From: Pseudomonadota bacterium
Lineage (GTDB): Bacteria > Myxococcota_A > UBA796 > GCA-2862545
Assembly (NCBI GenBank): GCA_023954855.1
Contig: JAGSGY010000017.1
Location: 1 to 64,000, forward strand
Direction: 5' to 3'
Length of the DNA stretch: 64,000 nucleotides
In this document: piece after piece, positions 55,957-63,426 of the stretch
Layout of the letters: the number at the start of each line of letters is the position of its first letter
Position numbering within the stretch: the first letter of the stretch is position 1
Notes under the pieces: model-generated
What the model was told of the DNA's origin: nothing
The model's input: only the letters and a program-made list of their open reading frames with translations
The model's database searches: none
Made by a program: the position numbers and the translations under genes

Positions 55957-58058
55957 GGCGAAGCCCTGTGCGGATTGAAGGTGCGCTCCCAGTCGTAGGG
56001 CTGATGACAGCCCTCGCAGCGAAGGTCGTTCGGGTCGCGGTGCTCGCCCGGCTCGAAGTCCCGAAGGTGGCAGCTCACGCAGTCCTGCGGGGTGCCGATG
56101 TAGCCGGCGGCGTGACAGTCGTTGCAGGCCGCCATGCGGTGTGCGCCGCGCAACGAGAACCCGGTGCTCGCGTGACGGAAGCTCGTGCGCAGCCAGTCCA
56201 CTTCGCCGTGGCAGGTGGAGCAGTCCGAGCCGAGCAGGTTGCGGTGGGGATCCTCGTCGGCGTGGCAGCTCTCGCACTCGCGCGGTGCCGCAGACATCGG
56301 CTTTCCGGTGCCGTGGCAGGCGACGCAGGTGACGGTCTCGTGGGCTCCATGCAGCCCGTAGCCGGTGACTTCGTGGCCGAGCGGTCCGAGGTTGGCCGGC
56401 ATCCAGCCGGCGGTCTGGTGGCACTCCCCGCAGGTCTCGCCAAAGTGCTCGGGTGGGCTGTCGTCGACGTGGCAGCTCTCGCAGGCCGTCTTCTGGCCCT
56501 CGAAAGCGGGGTCGCTATGGCAGTCATTGCAGCCCACATCGGTGTGCGACCCGTCGAGCGCGAACTCGGTCTCTGACGCGTGGTCGAAGCGCACATCGAC
56601 CCAGTCGGTGGTGGCGTGGCAGTCATCGCACGTGTCGGCGGCGAGCTTGCCGTTGTGGGGCTCGTCCTTGGCGTGGCAGTCGTTGCAGCTCTCGTGCTCG
56701 ACCGGATGCCAGACCCAGCCCTCTTGCTGCGTGCGACCGAGGTTGAACAGCGCCGCTTCTTGCGCCACCGCTGCGGCCTGGGTCGCCGTGTGCTCGAGAC
56801 CTTCTGGGTAGTGACAGCTCTCGCACTCCACCTCTGAATGCTTGCCCTTCAGCGAGAAGGCCGTGCGGCCGTGGTCGAAGTCCTCGACGTCCCAGGTGCC
56901 GTCGAGGTGGCACTCAGCGCAGGGAGACGGGTCGAAGCGCCCCTCGTGCTCATCGTCATGGCAGGTGTCGCAGCCATCGAAAGGAAGGCTGGCGAAGGTG
57001 CTCGCAGGCCCGTCCCCGTGACACTCATCGCAGCCGACCTTGGCGTGGTCGCGCTGAAGCGGAAAGTCGGTCTGGTCGTGATCGAAGCCCGACAGCGCAA
57101 AGTCCGGAAGGAACTCGCTGTGGCAGGCATCGCAGTCGCGCGGCGCGAACTGCCCTTCGTGGGGGTCCGCATGGCAACTGGAGCACTCTGCATGCGGAAG
57201 CGGCTTGTAGATCGCCGCCTCGCCGTCGCCGTGACAGGCCTCACAGCTGACCTTTCGGTGCACGCCCTTGAGGGGGTAGTGGCTCGCCCTGTGGCTGAAC
57301 TTACGCAGCGCAAAGTCGGCGGTGTGCACGTCGTGGCAGTCTTCGCAGGCCTTGGGTGCGAACTGGTCACCGTGGATATTGTCGTGGCAGTCCTCGCATT
57401 CGCCGGACTCGACCGGCACGAAGGTCCAGTCCTCGTGGCAGTCCTCGCAGCCGACCTCGACATGTTCACCCTCGAGCACGAAGTCGACTTGCTCGCTCTG
57501 GGTGTGGTCGAAGACCTTGAGGTCGAGGGGCAGTGCGGGCCAGTCTTCCTTGACCTCGTGGCAGGTGTCGCAGCTCTGAAGCAGCGCCCGGTCGCTCTTC
57601 ACGGCGCCATGCGGGTCCTCGTGGCAGTTCATGCACGTCTGCTCGAGCCCCGTCCAGACATCGGGCTCTTCGTGGCAGTCGCTGCACTCGATTTCGCCGT
57701 GCTCACCTTCGAGGCGAAAGCCGGTCGAGTCGTGATCAAAGACCTCTTGCTCTTCCTCTTCGAAGTTCACCATGTCGAAGTCGGCGCCGCGGTGATCGGG
57801 ATGGCAGCTGTGGCAGGTGGCTCCCTTGTCGGCGTGAAAGCCCGTCTTGGTGCGGACCTGCTCCTCGACGCGGTCGTGGCAGTCCATGCACAGCGCCGCC
57901 GAGACCCCTGAGCCCACCTCATGACAGGAGGTGCACTGGGTGATGCCTGTGAGGTCCGCATGCGCCGACGAGAGCTCGCCAGGACTTAGGAAGTCGCCCA
58001 GGCCCTGGGCCGAAGCGGTGTTCATCCACGCAGAGAAGAGGAGCAAAAGCATCGTCAT
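55953..58058 (-). CDS. 27-haem c-type cytochrome
   Basis: A 701-residue periplasmic cytochrome with a signal peptide (MTMLLLLFSAWMNTASA) and 27 CxxCH haem motifs, on average one per 26 residues. The chain shows modular repeats of about 60-70 residues with FDH...F.L.G.H..V.C..CH (e.g. HTQSEQVDFVLEGEHVEVGCEDCH, FDHDQTDFPLQRDHAKVGCDECH), as in large deltaproteobacterial multihaem cytochromes. Many motifs are followed by acidic residues. It overlaps both neighbours (ATGA). It is the likely periplasm-spanning wire of the operon. Confidence 0.92.
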   Translation of the reverse strand: MTMLLLLFSAWMNTASAQGLGDFLSPGELSSAHADLTGITQCTSCHEVGSGVSAALCMDCHDRVEEQVRTKTGFHADKGATCHSCHPDHRGADFDMVNFEEEEQEVFDHDSTGFRLEGEHGEIECSDCHEEPDVWTGLEQTCMNCHEDPHGAVKSDRALLQSCDTCHEVKEDWPALPLDLKVFDHTQSEQVDFVLEGEHVEVGCEDCHEDWTFVPVESGECEDCHDNIHGDQFAPKACEDCHDVHTADFALRKFSHRASHYPLKGVHRKVSCEACHGDGEAAIYKPLPHAECSSCHADPHEGQFAPRDCDACHSEFLPDFALSGFDHDQTDFPLQRDHAKVGCDECHGDGPASTFASLPFDGCDTCHDDEHEGRFDPSPCAECHLDGTWDVEDFDHGRTAFSLKGKHSEVECESCHYPEGLEHTATQAAAVAQEAALFNLGRTQQEGWVWHPVEHESCNDCHAKDEPHNGKLAADTCDDCHATTDWVDVRFDHASETEFALDGSHTDVGCNDCHSDPAFEGQKTACESCHVDDSPPEHFGETCGECHQTAGWMPANLGPLGHEVTGYGLHGAHETVTCVACHGTGKPMSAAPRECESCHADEDPHRNLLGSDCSTCHGEVDWLRTSFRHASTGFSLRGAHRMAACNDCHAAGYIGTPQDCVSCHLRDFEPGEHRDPNDLRCEGCHQPYDWERTFNPHRASP

Positions 58059-59365
58059 GCCAGCTTCTCCCGCCGCTTGCCGAAGTGCCGCTCGACAGAG
58101 ATCCCAGCGCTCTGCAGGAAGGCAGTGGGCAGCACACCGCCGGCGAACACGAACACATGGTCGTTGGCGACGACTTCTTCGGCGCCCTGCACATCCAGGG
58201 TCACTCGATCAATGCCAATCGAGGACACGGTGCTGTTGAGCAGCATGCGCACCTTGCCAGCGTCCGCAGCGGCCTTGACGGCAGCATCATTCACCGCATT
58301 TGCCCGGCTGAACACATCCTTGCGGTAGGACAGCGTCACCCGCGTGCCCGCCTGCTTCGAAAGCGCCACCGCGGCTTCGAGGGCAGAGTCGCCGCCCCCT
58401 ACCACCAACACGTGGCTGTGCTGGAAGTTCTCGGGTTCGAGCAGCCGGTACACGACCTTCTCGCGCTCCTCGCCGGGCACCTCGAGTCGACGCGGCGTGC
58501 CGCGACGGCCAACGGTGAGCAAAACCCGCGTCGCGCGAATCTGGCGCTCGGTCGTCTGCACGTCGAAGCCCTCGGCCGCCTTCTCGACGGCCAGCACCCC
58601 TTCCTTCTCTGCGATCGGCAGGCCCGAAGCCTCGACCGCACGCTCGAGAATGGCGATCAGCTCTTCTTTGAGAAGCGTCCCCGGAGGCACTGTCGGCTGG
58701 CCTGGAAGCGTGAATCCATGCGAGGTCACCAGCTTCTGGCGCGGATAGTGCCGAATGGCGCCGCCAAACTGGTCCTGCTCCAAGATCACCGCCGAGAGCC
58801 CGAGTTCCTGCGCCCGAAGCCCCGCGGCAATGCCCGCCGGTCCAGCACCCACAATGATGAGGTCATGAGCGACGTCGTCGCGCTTCGGAATCTCCTTCGC
58901 GATGTACTCGACCGCTTCGGTGCCCTGCTTCACGGCATTGGCGATCAGACCCATTCCGCCGAGCTCTCCGGCAATGTACAGACCGGGCACATTGCTCATG
59001 AACTCGGGATTCACGTCCGGAAGATCGACACCGCGACGCTCACTGCCGAACACGAGCTCGATCGCCGACGTTGGACAGGCCGCCGCACAGGCTCCGTGCC
59101 CGACACAGTGCGAGCCATCGACGAACTTGGCGTGGCCATCCACCACCCTCAAGATCTTGCCCTCGGGACAGGCCCGCACGCAGGTCGCGCAGCCAATGCA
59201 CTGGCTGGCATCGATGTAGGGGCGCAAGCTCATCGGCTCGTTGCGACCCAAGGCCTCCGCCGCCTCCCAGAGCTCGCGGGCTTCGGCCTCTTCCCGTCGG
59301 AACAGCAGGTAGGCCGGCAGCACGAAGAAGACGGCGATGAGGGCGATGACGATTGCGTAGGCCAT
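58055..59365 (-). CDS. FAD/NAD(P)-dependent oxidoreductase with two 4Fe-4S motifs
   Basis: A 436-residue protein anchored by one N-terminal helix (AYAIVIALIAVFFVLPAYLLF). A ferredoxin domain follows: CIGCATCVRACP, then CVGHGACAAACP in which His replaces one Cys. The rest is a TrxR-like flavoprotein with an FAD motif (IIVGAGPAGIAAG) and a second Rossmann motif (LVVGGGDSALEAAVAL) but no CxxC redox disulfide, closer to ferredoxin-NADP reductase-like members. It may feed electrons from NAD(P)H or a quinone to the cytochromes. It overlaps the 27-haem gene (ATGA) and the b-type gene (TGATG). Confidence 0.85.
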   Translation of the reverse strand: MAYAIVIALIAVFFVLPAYLLFRREEAEARELWEAAEALGRNEPMSLRPYIDASQCIGCATCVRACPEGKILRVVDGHAKFVDGSHCVGHGACAAACPTSAIELVFGSERRGVDLPDVNPEFMSNVPGLYIAGELGGMGLIANAVKQGTEAVEYIAKEIPKRDDVAHDLIIVGAGPAGIAAGLRAQELGLSAVILEQDQFGGAIRHYPRQKLVTSHGFTLPGQPTVPPGTLLKEELIAILERAVEASGLPIAEKEGVLAVEKAAEGFDVQTTERQIRATRVLLTVGRRGTPRRLEVPGEEREKVVYRLLEPENFQHSHVLVVGGGDSALEAAVALSKQAGTRVTLSYRKDVFSRANAVNDAAVKAAADAGKVRMLLNSTVSSIGIDRVTLDVQGAEEVVANDHVFVFAGGVLPTAFLQSAGISVERHFGKRREKLA

Positions 59366-60282
59366 CAGGTGAACAGCTCCATGAGCGTTCCGATGGCGCC
59401 GCCGAACAAGATGGCGGTGAGCACGTGGAGCGAGACAATCAGATACATGGCGCCGGCGAGGGGTCGGTGAAAGAGGTGCCAGTAACGGAAGAGTCGGCCG
59501 ACCACGCGCATCGACTCTACACCCCCCTTCAGGCGCAGCTGCTCGTGGAGCATGCCCCGCGCGTGGGCCTGCACCTCGGGCGGCAGACCGGCGCTTGCGA
59601 GAAGCCGGTTCATCTCGCCGCGACGGCGTCCCATCTCACCCCGAAGGCGCCAGAGACCGACCACCGTGTGCGCCTGCATGTCGAGGTCGCGAACCAGGCT
59701 CACGGCCTGTCCGATCTGGTCGCCATGCGAGCTGGCCGTCGCGGCCACAAGCTCACCGCGCAGGTCGAGCAAGGTCTCGCGGGCCTCGCTCCACGCCAGC
59801 GCTTGACCGCCCTGCATGCGTGGAAACCACCCGTAGACGTAGCGACCAAAGGCGCCCGATAGCGCAACCAGCACCATGCACCAGAAGCCGACGGCGATGA
59901 GGCCACGAGGGGTCTCGAAGGCGGTGTGCATCAGGATGAACACCGGGCCCATCACCCCACAGATGATGTGGAAACGAAGCCAGTGCACCACGTTGCCGAG
60001 TGCGGTCACTTGAATCAGCCACTTCCGGAGCGTGTACAGAAGCATGGCGCACATGAGGAAGGTGCCGAACACACCGTAGAACAAGCCAAGGCCGGCGCCC
60101 GGGCCGTACATGAAGCGCAGTTCCGACTCGATGCGCTGTTCGTAAGGGAGGAGGTAGTACTCAAGGCCGCTTGCCAGCCCCACCGCCGCTCCGACCGCGA
60201 GGGCCAGGCCGAATGCGCCCAACAGCGCGCTTGCCACCAACCAACCAGCACTCTTTCGAAGCGTACTCACGTGCCGTGCCAT
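59365..60282 (-). CDS. Membrane b-type cytochrome
   Basis: A 305-residue protein with about five to six membrane helices. Candidate haem-b ligands are paired His residues in HWLRFHIICGVMGPVFILMHT and WHLFHRPLAGAMYLIVSLHVLT. A soluble insert of about 120 residues lies between the helices (ARETLLDLRGELVAATASSHGD...). It resembles quinol-oxidising b cytochromes or ferric-reductase-like domains. It is the first gene of the conduit operon; the flavoprotein gene overlaps its stop. Confidence 0.78.
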   Translation of the reverse strand: MARHVSTLRKSAGWLVASALLGAFGLALAVGAAVGLASGLEYYLLPYEQRIESELRFMYGPGAGLGLFYGVFGTFLMCAMLLYTLRKWLIQVTALGNVVHWLRFHIICGVMGPVFILMHTAFETPRGLIAVGFWCMVLVALSGAFGRYVYGWFPRMQGGQALAWSEARETLLDLRGELVAATASSHGDQIGQAVSLVRDLDMQAHTVVGLWRLRGEMGRRRGEMNRLLASAGLPPEVQAHARGMLHEQLRLKGGVESMRVVGRLFRYWHLFHRPLAGAMYLIVSLHVLTAILFGGAIGTLMELFT

Positions 60283-60582
60283 CCCCCAAGTTCACCGTGC
60301 CAGAGACGCAAAGCCGCCCGCCACCGAGAGATGCAACGGCGAAGTCAAGGTCTGACCGATGTTCACAAGGATTTCCTGAAAAACAGGCTCGGACCCCGGC
60401 GATCCACGAAGAACCCGTCTGACTCCCACGTGCGAAACCATGTTTGCGAGATTGGAGCCCGCAGTTTCCGCTTCTGGCGCGAGAAGGGACAAGTCGCCAA
60501 CCCTGGCACCTCAGTAGAGGTATGCATCAGCCACTGCACAGGCGGCGATCCCTGGCTAAGCTGCAAGCTCGATGGAGTTGAC
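60283..60582. other. Divergent promoter region of the cytochrome operon
   Basis: About 300 bases between the b-type cytochrome start and the small lipoprotein start. No gene with a plausible product was found; a 60-base AT-richer part lies near 60350-60390. Promoters for both directions should be here, but I could not assign a clear -35/-10 pair. Confidence 0.5.
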
Positions 60583-60915
60583 ATGCCCGCACGTTGGTTG
60601 CTGCCCCTTGCTCTCACCCTCCTGGGATGCAAGAGCGAGCTTGACTGCAGCCTCCCGCCGCCCACCGAGTTTTCCGAGGCGTGGGACCTGACAGAGGGCG
60701 ACATCGAAGCCGTCCTCGCGGCGGTTGACACCACCCGAGCTGAGCTGACCTGCGACGAAGCCTGCACCTACGCCCACGCCGAGTGGACCGGCGACTCGCC
60801 AGACCAGATCGACGCGTGCGTACTCGAGCTCGACAGCACGGCGGGAGCCACCTCAGATACCGTCGTCGGCACCGTCACCTGCGACGGGATCTCCACGCGG
60901 TTCTACTGCATCTGA
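60583..60915 (+). CDS. Small cysteine-rich lipoprotein
   Basis: A 110-residue lipoprotein with signal ending in the lipobox LLGC (Cys16). The mature chain has six cysteines (ELDCSLPP, LTCDEACTYAH, ACVLEL, VTCDGIS, FYCI), so disulfide bonding is expected. The family is not recognised. The ATG follows TGGAG. It ends before the tRNA terminator. Confidence 0.68.
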   Translation: MPARWLLPLALTLLGCKSELDCSLPPPTEFSEAWDLTEGDIEAVLAAVDTTRAELTCDEACTYAHAEWTGDSPDQIDACVLELDSTAGATSDTVVGTVTCDGISTRFYCI

Positions 60916-60956
60916 CCCCGCCGCTCGCGGTGGAGCCTTGGCCAGCGCTAGTCCAC

Positions 60957-60991
60957 CAAGAAACCCCTCCGACCCGAAGATCGAAGGGGTT
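60957..60991 (-). terminator. Rho-independent terminator of tRNA-Pro
   Basis: On the minus strand, AACCCCTTCG / CGGAGGGGTT form a 10-bp stem (one G-T pair) with a 10-base loop, followed by TTTCTT. It lies immediately downstream of the tRNA. Confidence 0.8.
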
Positions 60992-60997
60992 CTAAGG

Positions 60998-61074
60998 TGG
61001 TCGGGGTAGCAGGATTTGAACCTACGACTTCCTGCTCCCGAAGCAGGCGCGCTACCAGGCTGCGCTATACCCCG
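60998..61074 (-). tRNA. tRNA-Pro, anticodon CGG
   Basis: A complete cloverleaf on the minus strand: acceptor CGGGGTA / TACCCCG, D-arm AGCGCAGCCTGGTAGCGC, anticodon arm CCTGC-TTCGGGA-GCAGG with anticodon CGG (decodes CCG), T-arm GTAGGTTCAAATCCTGC, discriminator A and an encoded CCA (60998-61000). It reads the most G+C-rich Pro codon, in line with the composition here. Confidence 0.97.
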
Positions 61075-61221
61075 AACGACGCGTGCACCTACCCCCGCCG
61101 TGCGAAGGCGTCAAGCAGTGAAGATCGGGCCCTGCTCCGTTCGAGGCCCGCCTCGCAGGTTCTTCCCCATCAAATGGATCGGCATCACGGCGTCGATCTC
61201 GACGATTGTGTCGACCGCAGG

Positions 61222-61250
61222 TAAACAACGACGCGTGGACCGCCTATACT
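61222..61250 (+). promoter_or_regulatory. Candidate sigma-70-like promoter of the TadE gene
   Basis: TAAACA (61222-61227), a 17-base spacer and TATACT (61245-61250). The -10 matches the consensus TATAAT in five positions and the -35 matches TTGACA in four. It sits 24 bases before the TadE-like start. Confidence 0.5.
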
Positions 61251-61273
61251 GTTCACAATTCTGGGAGAGATCC

Positions 61274-61708
61274 ATGACCCGCCCATTCCGAGCCAAGCGT
61301 CGCCGCGGTGCTGCCGCCGTCGAGTTTGCCGTCACTTTCCCGATCTTGTTGCTGCTTACCTTCGGCATCATCGAGTACGGCTGGATGTTCCATGAGTACA
61401 ACCAGTTGCACACCGCATTGCGCGATGCCGCCCGCGCCGGAGCCAAGATTGGCGCCACGAGCGCCGAAACCACAGCAGAGACGCGCTTTCAGGCAAACAC
61501 TTTTTACTACGGCCTGTGTGGAAGCAGCTTCAGTCCGTGCGTGGGCACTGCCACGGTGAATGCGACAGACGGCGTGGTCAACGACCTGCCAGGCCAGAGC
61601 TTGCACATGCTGGGCCGCATTCCCTACACGCCGGTGACCGGGTTCTCGGTGCCTGGTGTTCCGCCAACGCTCAGCGCAGAGATCGTGTTCGGGCTCGAGC
61701 CCAGCTAA
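61274..61708 (+). CDS. TadE-like pseudopilin
   Basis: A 144-residue protein with a TadE signature: RRRGAAAVEFAVTFPILLLLTFGIIEYGWMF, a basic end, Glu at position 5 of the hydrophobic stretch and one membrane helix. Mature segments include two cysteines (LCGSSFSPCVG). TadE proteins take part in the assembly of Tad/Flp pili. No other tad gene is in the window. GGGAGAGA precedes the ATG. Confidence 0.85.
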   Translation: MTRPFRAKRRRGAAAVEFAVTFPILLLLTFGIIEYGWMFHEYNQLHTALRDAARAGAKIGATSAETTAETRFQANTFYYGLCGSSFSPCVGTATVNATDGVVNDLPGQSLHMLGRIPYTPVTGFSVPGVPPTLSAEIVFGLEPS

Positions 61709-61834
61709 GCCGTCAAAGCGGCAGCGCGAAGCAGTCGTGGCCGCACTCCGTCGAGTCGGATAGGCGCGGATCCCGCGAGGTGAGCCGTCTCAAGCCCGTT
61801 CCTCGAAATCGACCGCGCGCACTGGGCGCCGCTC

Positions 61835-62701
61835 GTGCACGAAGACTCCGCCAGCTTGGCGCGATCTGAGGTCGCAAAGCTGCGCGGACTCGAAGAAGCC
61901 TTGTCCATCGACGAAGTCGAGCAGGTCTACTTGCCGCTCGCTCGGCTGATCCGGCTCCACATCGATGCCGCAAACGCCCTGCGCGAGCAGACCAAGGCCT
62001 TCCTCGGTACCAACGGCGACGCGGTGCCGTTCATGATCGGCCTGGCCGGGAGTGTCTCGGTCGGGAAGAGCACCACCGCGCGCGTACTGCACGCCCTTCT
62101 CCAGCGTGACAACCTCAACGTCGCGCTGGTGCCGACCGATGGCTTCTTGCTCTCGAATGAGGAGCTCGAGAAGCGTGGCCTGCTTCGGCGCAAGGGCTTT
62201 CCGAACAGCTACGACCAGCGTGGCCTTCTCGACTTCGTCCACGCGCTCAAGTCCGGCGAGGACGAGGTGTACTGTCCCCAGTACAGCCACAAGAACTACG
62301 ACGTGGTGCCCGGCGAAGGCGTTCGCATCGAGAAGCCCGATGTCGTCATCGTCGAAGGCCTGAACGTGCTCCAGACCGGTACGGGCCGCGAGCGCGTGTT
62401 CGTGTCGGACTACTTCGACTTCTCGATCTACGTGCATGCTGACCGCGACGACCTCCGCCGCTGGTACGTCGCGCGCTTCCTACGCCTGCGCGAGACCGCT
62501 TTTCAGGACCCCGAGGCCTACTTCCACCGCTACGCGGACCTCAGCGACGAGCAAGCCGAGGCGACCGCCCTCGGTTTCTGGAACGACATCAACCTGCCGA
62601 ACCTGCTCGAGAACATCCTCGACACCCGAGATCGGGCGGACCTCATCCTCGAGAAGGGACCTGACCACCTGGTCCGACACGTTCGGCTGCGAAAGGTCTA
62701 G
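61835..62701 (+). CDS. coaA: Pantothenate kinase, type I (5' end apparently frameshifted)
   Basis: A 288-residue CoaA, the ATP-dependent first step of coenzyme A synthesis. The P-loop reads [10 protein letters not shown], followed by [38 protein letters not shown] and the conserved [12 protein letters not shown]. The first residues available from a canonical start (GTG 61835) begin after the usual N-terminal motif. Upstream in the same frame, [13 protein letters not shown] (61799-61837) matches the family N-terminus (FDRxQWxxL), but an in-frame TGA at 61781 blocks it. A GTG at 61780 in another frame would join it if one base near 61798 were absent. Confidence 0.9.
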   Translation: MHEDSASLARSEVAKLRGLEEALSIDEVEQVYLPLARLIRLHIDAANALREQTKAFLGTNGDAVPFMIGLAGSVSVGKSTTARVLHALLQRDNLNVALVPTDGFLLSNEELEKRGLLRRKGFPNSYDQRGLLDFVHALKSGEDEVYCPQYSHKNYDVVPGEGVRIEKPDVVIVEGLNVLQTGTGRERVFVSDYFDFSIYVHADRDDLRRWYVARFLRLRETAFQDPEAYFHRYADLSDEQAEATALGFWNDINLPNLLENILDTRDRADLILEKGPDHLVRHVRLRKV

Positions 62702-63151
62702 TCACCAGGCGGGGTGCGCATGGCTAGCCACCCAGAGGCCCGCCAGGCCCGTCATCACCGCACACACGAACGCGCCTGCGAGCATGGATCGCGCCGCGCG
62801 ACGGCCGGCCGCGGACTTGCCCGCCCCCCGTAGGACGAGCGCGCCAGAGATCGCGAGGGCGACGGCGAACACGGCCAGGTGCTCTTTGGTCTCGAAGACC
62901 GCGGCGACGGCGGGCGCTTGCGCAACCAACTCGGGCTTCACCCCAGAGCGGTAGGTCGGGTAGATGACCGCGCCGAGAGCGAATGGGGCGGCCATCAACA
63001 GCGCCGCGAGGTCCGCCGAGAGCTGCATGCGACGACTGACCCCACGTCCCTTGCCGAGGGTGATGACCGGGTGCAGCAGCACGGCGAGACCGAGCCAGCC
63101 CAGATGCCCATGCAAGCGCTCGAGCAGGGCATAGAGCACCTCGGCACTCAT
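62702..63151 (-). CDS. Small integral membrane protein
   Basis: A 149-residue protein with four hydrophobic segments (LHGHLGWLGLAVLLHPVITL, LAALLMAAPFALGAVIYP, HLAVFAVALAISGALVL, MLAGAFVCAVMTGLAGLWVA) and several His in the membrane parts (HGHLGW, LLHPV, TKEHLAVF, ASHAHPAW). The family is not recognised; the His pattern allows haem or metal binding. It overlaps the upstream small membrane protein gene by four bases (ATGA). Confidence 0.65.
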   Translation of the reverse strand: MSAEVLYALLERLHGHLGWLGLAVLLHPVITLGKGRGVSRRMQLSADLAALLMAAPFALGAVIYPTYRSGVKPELVAQAPAVAAVFETKEHLAVFAVALAISGALVLRGAGKSAAGRRAARSMLAGAFVCAVMTGLAGLWVASHAHPAW

Positions 63152-63426
63152 GGGAACACCACGGCGATAGTGACGCAGAACGACAGCACAAGCGCGACCG
63201 CTAGGGGCACACGCTCCAGCCAGGCGTCCGAATCACGCACCGCCGAAGCGGCGGCAAGTCCAGCCACGAGCCCATGCAGCCCCGCGAGCGCGCTACGCCA
63301 GAAGAACGGAATGTGCACAGTCCCGGCGCCGCCCGGCTCCCCCACCGCGAGCAGGCGCAGCACGGCGTAGCTGAGGCAAACGACCAAGCCAAAGGCCGAA
63401 GCCCCCACTGCAACGCGTTCCCTCAT
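63148..63426 (-). CDS. Small integral membrane protein
   Basis: A 92-residue protein with three hydrophobic segments (VGASAFGLVVCLSYAVLRLLA, FWRSALAGLHGLVAGLAAASAV and VPLAVALVLSFCVTIAVVF). The family is not recognised. Its start overlaps the radical SAM gene stop, and its stop overlaps the next membrane protein start (ATGA both), so the three genes are translationally linked. Confidence 0.62.
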   Translation of the reverse strand: MRERVAVGASAFGLVVCLSYAVLRLLAVGEPGGAGTVHIPFFWRSALAGLHGLVAGLAAASAVRDSDAWLERVPLAVALVLSFCVTIAVVFP

